A DNA stretch of 64,000 nt from Bin55 sp965116055 (GCA_965116055.1 OZ220466.1:124001-188000), one strand, 5' to 3'; shown: positions 36,126 to 45,365, counted from the first letter of the stretch. The notes: generated by a model not told the origin, from the letters alone. Made by a program: numbers and translations.

Positions 36126-37250
36126 CTAGGCTACAACTGCGTCGCCCATCAAAGAGGAGATATCCTCCTCGCTGAAACCGCCGTCAAGAAGGACGCGCTT
36201 CGTATCCTGCCCAGGCACCCGAGCGGCATGTGAGACCTGCGCCTCGGTGCGACTGAACCGCGGGGCAGGCGCCGGTTGCGTCACGCCACCTACGTCAATG
36301 AACGATTCGCGGGCCCGATTGTGGGGGTGATCGGGGGCTTCCCATATCGAAAGCACCGGGGCAAAGCAGATATCCGTCCCCTCCATGATCGCGCACCATT
36401 CATCTCTTGTTTTCATCTTGAAAAGCGCTGCAAGCGCGGCCCGTTTATCGGCCCACCCGTCGCGGTCCATCTGCGCTTGAAAATCCTGCTCATTCAGGCC
36501 GGCATGCTCAACGAGCAGTCGATAAAACTGCGGTTCAATCGAACCCACGCAGACATACTTCCCATCGCTGGTTTCGTAAGTACCGTAGAAGTGCGCGCCG
36601 CCATCAAGCAGGTTACTACCGCGCTCGGCCGAGAAACCATGATCGCGCATACCGAAGAAAGAGGCCATAAGGCTCGCGGCACCGTCGACCATCGCGGCAT
36701 CAACAACTTGGCCTTTACCTGATTTCTGCGCTTCAAGCATGGCACACACCAAGCCGAATGCTAGCAACATCCCACCACCGCCGAAATCGCCAATCAAATT
36801 CAGAGGCGGAACCGGTTTACCACCTGGCTCACCGATCGCATGCAACGCACCAGCAAGCCCAATGTAGTTAATGTCGTGGCCGGCAGCCTGAGCAAGCGGC
36901 CCTTCCTGTCCCCAACCGGTCATGCGACCATACACAATCTTCGGGTTACGAGCCAAACAATCTTGCGGTCCAACGCCAAGACGTTCAGTCACACCGGGTC
37001 GAAACCCCTCAAAAATAGCATCCGCGCCCTCGCACAGTTTCAAGACTACTTCAGCGCCAGCTACTTGCTTTAAATCGACCGCAATGGATTTACGATTGCG
37101 TTGCATCACATCGCGAGGCTGGCGCGGGTTAGCAACGATGCGATCAACTCGAATAACCTCAGCTCCCATATCTGAAAGCATCATGCCACAGAACGGACCT
37201 GGGCCGATGCCAGCCAACTCAAGCACGCGAAAACCTGCTAACGGTCCCAT
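36126..37250 (-). CDS. CaiB/BaiF-type (family III) CoA transferase
   Basis: 374 residues. Opens GPLAGFRVLELAGIGPGPFC, the family signature, then DMGAEVIRVDR, MQRNRKSIAVDLK and PGHDINYIGLAGAL-like (AGHDINYIGL). The sequence is nearest to alpha-methylacyl-CoA racemase proteins. It would exchange CoA between acids or racemise a 2-methylacyl-CoA, which fits the PhyH and PrpE neighbours (branched-chain or methyl-branched fatty acid breakdown). First gene of the minus-strand cluster; divergent from tsaD. Confidence 0.88.
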   Translation of the reverse strand: MGPLAGFRVLELAGIGPGPFCGMMLSDMGAEVIRVDRIVANPRQPRDVMQRNRKSIAVDLKQVAGAEVVLKLCEGADAIFEGFRPGVTERLGVGPQDCLARNPKIVYGRMTGWGQEGPLAQAAGHDINYIGLAGALHAIGEPGGKPVPPLNLIGDFGGGGMLLAFGLVCAMLEAQKSGKGQVVDAAMVDGAASLMASFFGMRDHGFSAERGSNLLDGGAHFYGTYETSDGKYVCVGSIEPQFYRLLVEHAGLNEQDFQAQMDRDGWADKRAALAALFKMKTRDEWCAIMEGTDICFAPVLSIWEAPDHPHNRARESFIDVGGVTQPAPAPRFSRTEAQVSHAARVPGQDTKRVLLDGGFSEEDISSLMGDAVVA

Positions 37251-37365
37251 CGAGCTACTCCTATACGATGCGCGTATGCAGGCAGGATTTTACGAAGTAA
37301 ATCGCAGTCGATACGATCGCGCTACGCCGATAATTGACCGTTTCTAAACATTTGTAGAGTCTTCT

Positions 37366-38364
37366 GTGCGCGTTCTAGGCATCGAAACTTCGTGCGATGA
37401 AACTGGCATCGCGGTTTACGAGTCGAACCAGGGCGTCATCGCGCAAAACATCTACAGCCAAGTGGATTTACACGCGACCTACGGTGGGGTTGTACCTGAG
37501 TTGGCGTCACGCGATCACATCCAGAAAACGTTACCCCTCATCCATCAAACGCTCGCTGAATGCGAACTGACGCAAGACGATTTGGGCGGTATCGCGTACA
37601 CGGCTGGACCCGGGTTGACACCCGCGCTCATGGTTGGTGCGACACTTGGTCGAGCTCTCGCATGGGCGTCGGACATACCGGCCATTGCCGTCCACCACAT
37701 GGAAGCCCATCTGCTAGCAACGCTTCTAGAACCGGACAAACCCAAATGGCCTTTCATCGCGTTATTGGTATCGGGAGGGCATACGATGCTGGTCAAAGCG
37801 TCGGCGATCGGCGATTACGAGGTGTTGGGCGAGTCACTTGACGACGCCGCAGGCGAAGCCTTCGACAAAACCGCCAAAATGCTCGGCTTAGGCTATCCGG
37901 GCGGCCCTGAAATCGAACGCTTAGCCCAAGAAGGACAGTCAGGGGTTCTTACTCTGCCGCGACCCATGACCGATAAACCAGGCTTGGATTTCAGTTTCAG
38001 CGGGCTGAAGACTGCCGTTCAAACTCGCATTCAAGCTCTCGGCGAGCTAACCGGTCAAGATCGGGCGAATATTGCATTGGCATTCGAAGAGGCGATTGTC
38101 GACACTTTGTTTATCAAGTGCCGCCGCGCCATGCAAACGCACAGTATTGATCAATTAACGTTAGCTGGCGGCGTCGCCGCTAATCAAAGGCTACGCGAGC
38201 AGATGCAAACGCTCGCGGCCGAAGTGTACTACCCGTCGTTGTCACTTTGCACCGATAACGGTGCGATGATTGCATTCACTGGGCATGAGTATCTCACGCG
38301 AGGGATAAGAACCGATCTCCAGATCGGATGTCGCGCACGATGGCCTCTTGACGCAATCCGGTGA
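37366..38364 (+). CDS. tsaD: tRNA threonylcarbamoyladenosine transferase subunit
   Basis: Transfers threonylcarbamoyl to A37 of ANN-decoding tRNAs, with TsaB and TsaE. 332 residues from GTG 37366 (MRVLGIETSCDETGIAVYE). Metal ligands in VHHMEAHL (about 109-116), ATP-binding VSGGHTML, and GGVAANQRLRE near the C-terminus. ASKHA fold, cytosolic. The gene is single and followed by transposase debris. Confidence 0.96.
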   Translation: MRVLGIETSCDETGIAVYESNQGVIAQNIYSQVDLHATYGGVVPELASRDHIQKTLPLIHQTLAECELTQDDLGGIAYTAGPGLTPALMVGATLGRALAWASDIPAIAVHHMEAHLLATLLEPDKPKWPFIALLVSGGHTMLVKASAIGDYEVLGESLDDAAGEAFDKTAKMLGLGYPGGPEIERLAQEGQSGVLTLPRPMTDKPGLDFSFSGLKTAVQTRIQALGELTGQDRANIALAFEEAIVDTLFIKCRRAMQTHSIDQLTLAGGVAANQRLREQMQTLAAEVYYPSLSLCTDNGAMIAFTGHEYLTRGIRTDLQIGCRARWPLDAIR

Positions 38365-38387
38365 GTTAGATTTTGGCTTTTATGTTG

Positions 38388-39190
38388 TTATATGTGTATC
38401 TTGTCCGACCCGATATACTCGACAATGAAGTTCGTTTCGGTGGTTTGGTCGGGATGGAAATCGTGTAGCTGTAGCCACCGCATGTAGTTGTCAAGGTATT
38501 TGGTCGACACGCCGCGGTGGCGATTGATCACCTGGTGATGGCGCGCCGCCTCGCGCGTAGCGGTGCGATAGCTGGGACAGGCGTCACTGACCATCACCGC
38601 GTCCATGGATATCCAGGTTGCGACGGTCTCTTGAAGCGTCGTGGCCGTGGTATTGACACCTGCTGGGCGTACGTTGCGCCCACAAGGCTGTCAGTACCGG
38701 TTGATGGCCTAGCCCCGCCGCGCCGCGCGCGTGGAATCTCGCGACCACCGCCCCGCTTCCGTGGCTTACGGCGCTACCGCAAACTGCGACGGCCTTTGCA
38801 ACTCTCCGGGAATAGGTTTCGTCCATTTCAAGGGCATCTCTCAAAATCCTGCAGGGCCATCGGCGTGTGTGCGTTGGCCAGGAACCAGTGTGGCCAGCGA
38901 AACGCGGTGCGGTAACTGGTCCCACACGCCGCGGCCGACTGATGCAGCGTCATCCGATTTTGCATGCACGCCTGATAAACCATCCAGGTTGACCTGAAGC
39001 GCAGCCGCACCAGCAGCGTGCCAGTCAACGCCTTGAAGGTCTTGACACAGTGTTCAGCGCGGCAACGGAACCGCACCAAACCAGCACTCTCCCATGCCGC
39101 ATCACCCCTTGCTACCGCAGTGTATGCATGTCCGAGACGCAAGCAACGCCGCTTCTGAGCGCGGTCAACACAGCAATTTGGGGTAACCAA
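38388..39190 (-). pseudogene. IS1595-family (ISXO2-like) transposase remnant
   Basis: Broken transposase in at least three frames. The N-terminal piece (38828-39190) has the zinc-ribbon-like FRCRAEHCVKTFKALTGT and MTLHQSAAACGTSYRTAFRW; the middle piece (38584-38925) has EMDETY; the C-terminal piece (38388-38606) has VMVSDACPSYRTATREA, HHQVINRHRG and NYMRWLQLHDFH. Frameshifts near 38600 and 38830 separate them. Terminal inverted repeats were not found. Inactive. Confidence 0.8.
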
Positions 39191-39210
39191 GTCTTGATTG
39201 ATTTTTCTTT

Positions 39211-39289
39211 ATGTGCGCAAAATCAATAAGTTAAACATGATTTTAGTCATATGTTAGCCCAAATCAACATCTGATTACATAAGAGCCTA
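39211..39289. repeat. direct repeat DR1 flanking the RT segment
   Basis: 79 bp, ATGTGCGCAAAATCAATAAG to GATTACATAAGAGCCTA. It matches DR2 (41558-41631) with a few indels; the last 29 bases, from CAAATCAACAT to GAGCCTA, differ at one position. On the minus strand it sits about 20 bp before the IS1595 transposase start, as DR2 sits just before the RT start. Confidence 0.8.
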
Positions 39290-39465
39290 GATTTTTATAT
39301 CGCACCATAGATTCGCTTCACTGCGCTAGCCTGCTTATATCAATAGCTTTTCTGCTCAATCCGACGCTTGTAATACCGACCGATTATGCTTCAATACGCT
39401 CCGATTGAATGTCTTTTGGTTTCTTTTCGCTTACGCTTCCGAGCATTTGGCACAGCCACACGCTC
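39290..39465. other. short gap between DR1 and IS3 remnant
   Basis: AT-rich sequence without a recognisable gene. It lies inside the direct-repeat-bounded segment. Confidence 0.35.
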
Positions 39466-39850
39466 ACTGATCTGTTCACCTTGCGCGGCGTTCCGGCCTA
39501 GGTCTGCTCCGATAACGATCCGAAGTTTGTTGCCTATGCCGTGCGGCAATAGATCGCTACAGTCGGTGCCCGCCCTCCGCACCGCCTTCATTGAGCAGGG
39601 ACCGCTCTGGAAGAACGGATACATCAAGAGCTTCAACGCACGGCTACGCGACGAGTTCCTCAACGGAGAGATCTTCTACACTCCGAAAGAGACCCAAGTT
39701 CCAAGTTCTCATGGAATCCTGCGCTGCGTCACCACAACGCAGCGCACCCGTACAGCAGCTTGGGATACCATCCCCCGGCCCCAGAAACGATCATTACACC
39801 ATGCCGGCCTTCCGGCTCTTCTACACTCCGCCGGAAGGCCAGTATAGCAG
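39466..39850 (+). pseudogene. IS3-family transposase (OrfB) remnant
   Basis: C-terminal half of a DDE integrase-core transposase. The frame DLFTLRGVPA-stop-VCSDNDPKFVAYAVRQ-stop contains two in-frame stops; it then shifts to FIEQGPLWKNGYIKSFNARL and later to HPYSSLGYHPPAPET. The SDN Asp is present, but the third acidic residue (Glu in YIESFN of intact relatives) is Lys here. Clearly dead. Confidence 0.8.
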
Positions 39851-39900
39851 AGAAATCGTCAATGCACTAACATTGAAACTGAACCCGTCAACGGGACAAG

Positions 39901-41556
39901 TCACCTGTCCGATGACAACAACCATTTTAGAAAAAGCTTCTCGAACGGTGAATTCAATTGCTGCATCAATAAATCATGCCAACTTTTGAACTCATCTTTT
40001 GGCAAACACTTAGCTCCAATAACAAACGAGAATAGCTCGAACCGTGGTAGCTCCGCACAGGCTCCGTCCTTGTTGTCACTAAAATAATTTTGATGCTCAA
40101 GGCGACCGCGAATTATATTAAGCTGCCTCTTATCTAGAATAAAAGATAAGTTAGACAGTTGCTCCAAATCTTTTATTCGCAGAGGAACAACATCGCGAAC
40201 AAACAACTCTAGAAGCCAGATTCTGATCACTGGCACACTGGATGCAGGAGGTTTTAGAATGGCAGAAATCACGTTTTGTGTAAGACCAGTAAAACAATCT
40301 GGATTCTCTTTCTTTAACTCCTCCATCAAAAGCACTAATTCTTTTGCAAAGAAGATCAGCTTAGAAAAATTCTCTATAACATAATCAATTGCTTCAACAG
40401 GTTTTGCAATTCTCAACGCTCGGAATATAACCTTAATGCCACCAATGTCGAGATCATTTTTTGAGACTTCCTCCTTCAGAAGTTCGACCAAATTGAGGTC
40501 AAGAAGCACTTTAATGTCCTCTGGGTCCGGTTCATCGTCGTACCTGCTCGCCGTCAAAATATCAAGTGCCTGGCCTTGAGCTTGGTCCGCCACATGATTG
40601 ATCTGACCTTTAACATGGCTCAAAAAGTCTTCTCTGGAAAAAACCCTTGTTTTGGCCGAGTTCAAGCTTAGACCCTCGTTCCCAGCAAGGTGTTGTGCAA
40701 GAAAGCTTATGGCATCATAGGGATGCTGATCGTTCTTAACAAATATACGGAAATCATCCACGAAGCGAGTTGCAGATATCTGCTTGTCTTTTAGAGCTTT
40801 GTCAGTATTTACCAGAACTAGCTCTGCTAGTATCCTTGCCGCAGCGCCTCCAACTGGCAAGCCATAGGATTTTTTCGCTCTTATTACCTTGATGAATTTC
40901 TTAATATACTTCGCCGCGCCATTTTCCGGTGCTGCTGTATCAAGCAGATTCTCTAAGCGATGATAGTTGACACGAGCGTAGAAATCAGCAATATCTGTCG
41001 CAATTACAAACTTTACATTTAGATGATTGACCAAGTGATCTCGTTGGACTTTTAACCAGTCTTTATAAGTGTGTCCATCCAAGAACAGGCCATCTTTACC
41101 ACCCTTATCAAAACGATACGAAAATGCCTCAATTCCATCAGTAGAGTGCCTCAAAGCCTCAATCTTATCCCCGATTTGCACAACCGCCGCGAGGAACAAA
41201 ACATTGTCCAAAGCACTAAGCTGATGTGTGATTCTGAAACTATATCGCCCCTTTGGTCCCAAGGCCTCAAAGGCTCCAGCGGGTAAATACTCGTCTAGAT
41301 TGAGCTCCCTAAGTACCTTAATAAGCGCTGGGTCTTGTCGGAGGTCGGACAAAATTTTCAATTCAGGCAAATGAGGAAATACATCTGTGTCACCGAATTT
41401 GCAGAGGTGTTCAATCGCTCTGTTAAGCGCAGCTTCGGAAAGCGGCCGTTTATCCGTTGTGAGCGCCTTAAACATCTGCTGCTTTTGCGCGTTGGTCAAG
41501 GTGTCGGCTATCTGGAGACAAGCCTGGAGCCAAGTCTTGAACTCCTCGTCCTTCAT
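39901..41556 (-). CDS. reverse transcriptase of Abi/UG (defence-type) class
   Basis: 551 residues from ATG 41556; a TTG three codons upstream is weaker. The RT core lies at about 95-320: motif A VIATDIADFYARVNYHRL (catalytic Asp), motif B YGLPVGGAAARILAE, and motif C ATRFVDDFRIF with the Asp pair in FVDD, where YADD is usual. Residues about 330-551 are alpha-helical repeats rich in Leu/Ile with no maturase, endonuclease or integrase domain, as in AbiA/AbiK/UG-class RTs linked to phage defence. No group II intron or retron msr/msd is seen. Lower GC than its surroundings, flanking direct repeats and IS debris mark it as acquired. Function as defence is inference. Confidence 0.85.
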   Translation of the reverse strand: MKDEEFKTWLQACLQIADTLTNAQKQQMFKALTTDKRPLSEAALNRAIEHLCKFGDTDVFPHLPELKILSDLRQDPALIKVLRELNLDEYLPAGAFEALGPKGRYSFRITHQLSALDNVLFLAAVVQIGDKIEALRHSTDGIEAFSYRFDKGGKDGLFLDGHTYKDWLKVQRDHLVNHLNVKFVIATDIADFYARVNYHRLENLLDTAAPENGAAKYIKKFIKVIRAKKSYGLPVGGAAARILAELVLVNTDKALKDKQISATRFVDDFRIFVKNDQHPYDAISFLAQHLAGNEGLSLNSAKTRVFSREDFLSHVKGQINHVADQAQGQALDILTASRYDDEPDPEDIKVLLDLNLVELLKEEVSKNDLDIGGIKVIFRALRIAKPVEAIDYVIENFSKLIFFAKELVLLMEELKKENPDCFTGLTQNVISAILKPPASSVPVIRIWLLELFVRDVVPLRIKDLEQLSNLSFILDKRQLNIIRGRLEHQNYFSDNKDGACAELPRFELFSFVIGAKCLPKDEFKSWHDLLMQQLNSPFEKLFLKWLLSSDR

Positions 41557-41557
41557 G

Positions 41558-41631
41558 ATGTGCAAAATCAGTAAGTTGAACTTTATTCTAACATGTTAAT
41601 TCAAATCAACATTTGATTACATAAGAGCCTA
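41558..41631. repeat. direct repeat DR2 flanking the RT segment
   Basis: 74 bp copy of DR1, ATGTGCAAAATCAGTAAGTT through GATTACATAAGAGCCTA. It ends 1 bp upstream of the RT ATG and therefore forms the RT leader. It contains an AATCAA/TTGATT inverted pair. Confidence 0.8.
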
Positions 41632-41633
41632 AT

Positions 41634-41704
41634 AGATTTTCCGCTAAATCCAGATCTTGGGATTACGACTGAATTTGCCCTGATTGAGGCCTGTCGGAAA
41701 ATCT
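41634..41704. promoter_or_regulatory. long hairpin between argB and RT
   Basis: AGATTTTCCG (41634-41643) and CGGAAAATCT (41695-41704) form a perfect 10 bp stem around 51 bases, which contain a second small stem (AATCC, GGATT). It lies downstream of argB and upstream of the RT on the same strand. It could terminate argB transcripts or be part of a structured RNA used by the RT. Confidence 0.45.
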
Positions 41705-41803
41705 CAGCCATCTTGATTTAACGCAAGCCCATTACTATGTTGTGATATTCCAATAGTTTATATGCAGCTATATTTTCCAGCATTCCCTGAGAATATCTGG
41801 AAG

Positions 41804-42685
41804 TTAAGTGATCAGAGTGCCTACCCCACCATCGGTAAAAACTTCGAGCAACGTTGCATGCGGTACGCGACCGTCAATGATGTGCGCAGCGCTCACGCCG
41901 TTCTCGACAGCTTGCAATGCACTCTCCGTTTTCGGCAACATACCACCATCAATCGCACCGTCTTTAATCAGCGTATCGACTTGTTGACGCGTGATCGTGG
42001 CGATGGTATGACCTTCCTTATCCAGCAAGCCCGGCGTATTCGTTAACACGATCAATTTAATCGCTTGGAGGTGGGATGCAACAGCACTCGCAACGTAGTC
42101 GGCATTAATGTTGTAGGTCTCGCCGTCAGGACCGACCCCAATGGGTGCAATCACCGGGATGAACCCGTTTTGCTCAAGTGCGGCTAACACTTTGGTATCA
42201 ACAGCAGCGACCGTGCCGACATGCCCTAAATCAATAATCTCCGACGGTTTGTACTCTGACGAACCTCGCTCAAGCAGCATCTTCTTCGCCGCGATCAGAT
42301 TACCGTCTTTACCCGTTAGCCCGATTGCCTGCCCGCCATGTGCATTGATGATCGAAACAATCTGTGGATTGAGCAAACCCCCCAAAACCATTTGCACGAC
42401 ATCCATGGTTCGTGCATCGGTTACACGCATCCCATCAACGAACTTGGTTGGAATTTCCAGCTGATCCAACAGCGCACCGATCTGAGGTCCACCACCGTGA
42501 ACGACAACGGGATGCATCCCGACCAACTTCAGCAACACGATATCGCGTGCGAACGCACGCTTTAGCTCGTCGTCAACCATGGCATTACCACCATACTTGA
42601 CGACGATCGTTGCGCCTTGAAATTTTCGAATGTAAGGTAGGGCTTCCTCAAGCACGCGAAATGTTGCCGTATAGTTGCGCTTCAT
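41804..42685 (-). CDS. argB: acetylglutamate kinase
   Basis: Second step of arginine synthesis, phosphorylating N-acetylglutamate. 293 residues of the amino-acid kinase fold: VVKYGGNAMVD (about 28-38), VVHGGGPQIG (about 60-69), LTGKDGN, and VNINADYVAS-like NINADYVASAVA. Last gene of coaBC-algC-argB, overlapping algC by 4 bp. The arrangement matches Pseudomonas-type clusters except that dut is missing between coaBC and algC. Confidence 0.95.
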   Translation of the reverse strand: MKRNYTATFRVLEEALPYIRKFQGATIVVKYGGNAMVDDELKRAFARDIVLLKLVGMHPVVVHGGGPQIGALLDQLEIPTKFVDGMRVTDARTMDVVQMVLGGLLNPQIVSIINAHGGQAIGLTGKDGNLIAAKKMLLERGSSEYKPSEIIDLGHVGTVAAVDTKVLAALEQNGFIPVIAPIGVGPDGETYNINADYVASAVASHLQAIKLIVLTNTPGLLDKEGHTIATITRQQVDTLIKDGAIDGGMLPKTESALQAVENGVSAAHIIDGRVPHATLLEVFTDGGVGTLIT

Positions 42686-44109
42686 CGCCGAACCTGTTCT
42701 GCTAGCTCAGGCTCAATGCGGGTCAATTCGCGGTTAAACAAACTTCGAATTCGCGTGAGCGCAAGTTCTGTTTCCGCCTCAAATCGAAGCGTTAACTTAG
42801 GACTCGTGTTTGATGCGCGTACGAGCCCCCAGCCATCGTCGAAATCCACGCGAATGCCGTCTGTGGTATCAACTTCGCCGCCACTAAACGAAGCGCAACG
42901 GGCGAGGCGTGAGACGATTTCGAACTTTTGCCCATCATCCACGGAAATCAAGATTTCAGGTGTTGCGGGAAATTGTTCAATCGATCTTAACAAGTCACTC
43001 GCTTTGGCACTCCTACTGACTAATTCGAGAAAACGCGTCCCGGCATAAGCCGCGTCGTCAATGGCGTACCATCGATCCGGAAAACAGAAATGGCCGCTGA
43101 ATTCGCCTCCCAGCACAGCTTGATAAGAACACACCCGTTGCTTGATATTAGTGTGTCCTGTCGGCGATAGCACCGGCCTGCCATCATGCTCAAGGATCGT
43201 GTTGCGAACTGTATTCCCACACTTCACATCGAATACAACCGTTTGATTCGCACGGCGACTTAGCACATCTCTTGCGAACAAAGCTAGTAACCGATCAGCC
43301 CAAACGTTCTCCCCTAATTCGGTAACGACACCAACGCGGTCACCATCGCCATCGAACGCAATGCCAGCGTCCGCATGCGTCGCGACCACTGCCTCGCATA
43401 GATCGGTTAGGTTATCCGGCACCGCCGGATCCGGGTGGTGATTTGGAAACGCGCTGTCAACTTCCTCAAAGAGAACATGTACTTCACAACCGATCGCTTC
43501 AAAGAGGCGTCTGGAAATGGTGCCGGCTGCACCATTGCCACAGTCGACGACCACTTTCAACGGCCTTGCAAGTGCCACCTGCGATGCTACTTCGTCGACA
43601 TAACCGCTGATAGCATCCTGTTCTTGTCGGGTTCCCGATCCGGTCGAATAACGACCGCACGTGATGCGTTCGTGCAAACATGCAAGGGCCTGACCTGAGA
43701 AGGGCAGTTGACCGATCGCGAATTTCAAGCCGTTATACGAAGGCGGGTTATGCGACCCGGTGACGACGACTGCCGCGCCCGTATTGCTTTTTAGTGCGCC
43801 ATAGTGGACCAACGGCGTTGGCACCAAACCGAAATCAACAACATTGATACCGCTTTGGCATAACCCTTGAGCCAGCGCATCAAGAAAAGCCGGGCTCGAA
43901 GCTCGACCATCCCTGCCAATGGCTACAGAGCGGCGATGCGAGCGATCTCGGAGTTCGGAACCAAACGCTCGTGCAATGGCATAGACAATCTCGGGGGTAA
44001 GGTTTTCCCCCACTAATCCGCGCACGTCGTAAGCGCGAAAGATTCCAGCGTCAATACTGGACTTCGCTTGATGCAAAGCCTCTTCCGGTGTTAACGTGAT
44101 GACGCTCAA
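42682..44109 (-). CDS. algC: phosphomannomutase/phosphoglucomutase
   Basis: 475-residue alpha-D-phosphohexomutase interconverting hexose 1- and 6-phosphates for lipopolysaccharide, exopolysaccharide and nucleotide sugars. Phosphoserine loop VVTGSHNPPSYNGLK (about 113-127), Mg loop FDGDGDRVGVV (about 252-262), sugar-binding GGEFSGHFCF and the terminal RASNTSPKLTLR. Overlaps both neighbours by 4 bp, so it is translated in one operon with coaBC and argB. Confidence 0.94.
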   Translation of the reverse strand: MSVITLTPEEALHQAKSSIDAGIFRAYDVRGLVGENLTPEIVYAIARAFGSELRDRSHRRSVAIGRDGRASSPAFLDALAQGLCQSGINVVDFGLVPTPLVHYGALKSNTGAAVVVTGSHNPPSYNGLKFAIGQLPFSGQALACLHERITCGRYSTGSGTRQEQDAISGYVDEVASQVALARPLKVVVDCGNGAAGTISRRLFEAIGCEVHVLFEEVDSAFPNHHPDPAVPDNLTDLCEAVVATHADAGIAFDGDGDRVGVVTELGENVWADRLLALFARDVLSRRANQTVVFDVKCGNTVRNTILEHDGRPVLSPTGHTNIKQRVCSYQAVLGGEFSGHFCFPDRWYAIDDAAYAGTRFLELVSRSAKASDLLRSIEQFPATPEILISVDDGQKFEIVSRLARCASFSGGEVDTTDGIRVDFDDGWGLVRASNTSPKLTLRFEAETELALTRIRSLFNRELTRIEPELAEQVRR

Positions 44110-45365
44110 GCCCTTGCACCATCAGCCAGGTGGGGCGTGCGTACCTTTCCGAACAACCTTAACGTTTCGCTCACAATGCGTTCTGCGACAACACGCTTTG
44201 ATGCAAACGGAATCTCTACTTCGCCTTTGGCATGAATCAACGTTACGCGGTTTTCATGAGAATCGAAACCAATAGTTGGATCCGACACATCGTTCACCAC
44301 AATCGCGTCAAGATGCTTGCGTAGCCTCTTATCGCGCGCGCTTTGTAGGACATTGTGGGTTTCCGCGGCAAACCCCACCAGAAATGGCCGCTTGGTTAAT
44401 TGAGCTACCGACGCAACGATATCGGTTGTTTCTGCTAGCGCCAATGACCATTCTGCCCTGGTGTCCATGGTTTTCTTGATTTTCCTATCGTGCGGCCTGC
44501 GTGGTTTGTAATCGGCAACCGCAGCGACAGCAAACATCACATCGCAGCCTGTTAGATGATCGTGCACTGCGTCATGCATTTCTTGCGCCGATTCCACATT
44601 GACGCGCTTAACGCCAGATGGCGTATCAAGCGATACCGGGCCGCTGATTAAGGTCACGTTAGCGCCCATCGCCCGCGCCGCGTCCGCTAAGGCAAAACCC
44701 TGTCGGCCAGAACTCGCATTCGTCAAGTACCGCACGGGATCAATACGCTCGCGCGTCGGACCAGCAGTTACCAATATATTGATACCATCGGCCAAGGTCG
44801 TCGGTAACGTCATCTTATTCAGATCCTGGTTCATGATGCCTTGGATAACTGCGACAATTTCGCTTGGTTCCGACATACGGCCAGGGCCGGTCTCACCGCA
44901 GGCCTGATCGCCGACATTAGGTCCCACGATCCGAACACCGTCCTCTTGCAATCGACGCAAATTACGTTGGGTTGCAACGTGGGCAAACATCTGCTGGTTC
45001 ATCGCCGGCGCTACCACAACCGGGGCCTGGGTTGCTACGTAGACTGTTGTTAACAGATCGTCCGCCAGCCCATTGGCTAGTTTCGCGAGGACATTCGCAG
45101 TGGCAGGCACGATCGCTAAAACGTCGGCTAGACGCGCTAACTCAATATGTCCCATCGCGCGTTCCGCAGTTTCGTCCCAAAGGGACCGGCGAACGGTCTC
45201 GCCTGATACGGCGCCTAGGGTGAAAGGCGTAACGAAAGACTCTGCTGCGTGAGTTAGTACCGGTAGGACTCGATATCCCAATGCGGTCAACTGTCGAACG
45301 AGTTCGGGTGTTTTATACGCCGCAATGCCCCCGGCAATGCCTAAGACAATGGTTCCTTGCGCCAT
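44106..45365 (-). CDS. coaBC: bifunctional phosphopantothenoylcysteine synthetase/decarboxylase
   Basis: Two steps of coenzyme A synthesis in one polypeptide. The start is ATG 45365 (MAQGTIVLGIAGGIAAYKTPEL); an upstream extension to 45458 is not family-like. CoaC (1-190): FMN site GGIAAYKTPELV, catalytic His in LARLADV region and PAMNQQMF. CoaB (190-419): VTAGPTRERIDPVRYLTNASSG-type nucleotide site and NDVSDPTIGFDS. 419 residues, close to E. coli Dfp. Confidence 0.95.
   Translation of the reverse strand: MAQGTIVLGIAGGIAAYKTPELVRQLTALGYRVLPVLTHAAESFVTPFTLGAVSGETVRRSLWDETAERAMGHIELARLADVLAIVPATANVLAKLANGLADDLLTTVYVATQAPVVVAPAMNQQMFAHVATQRNLRRLQEDGVRIVGPNVGDQACGETGPGRMSEPSEIVAVIQGIMNQDLNKMTLPTTLADGINILVTAGPTRERIDPVRYLTNASSGRQGFALADAARAMGANVTLISGPVSLDTPSGVKRVNVESAQEMHDAVHDHLTGCDVMFAVAAVADYKPRRPHDRKIKKTMDTRAEWSLALAETTDIVASVAQLTKRPFLVGFAAETHNVLQSARDKRLRKHLDAIVVNDVSDPTIGFDSHENRVTLIHAKGEVEIPFASKRVVAERIVSETLRLFGKVRTPHLADGARA

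Noticed and set aside
39211..41631. Retron or group II intron for the reverse transcriptase
   Set aside because: No msr/msd inverted-repeat layout, no intron domain V-like hairpin and no maturase or endonuclease domain were visible.
39211..41631. CRISPR array because of repeats near an RT
   Set aside because: Only two repeat copies, 2.3 kb apart and 74-79 bp long; no spacers or cas genes.
42682..45365. Missing dut between coaBC and algC as a lost gene
   Set aside because: The 4 bp overlap shows a clean junction; dut can lie elsewhere and the window cannot tell.
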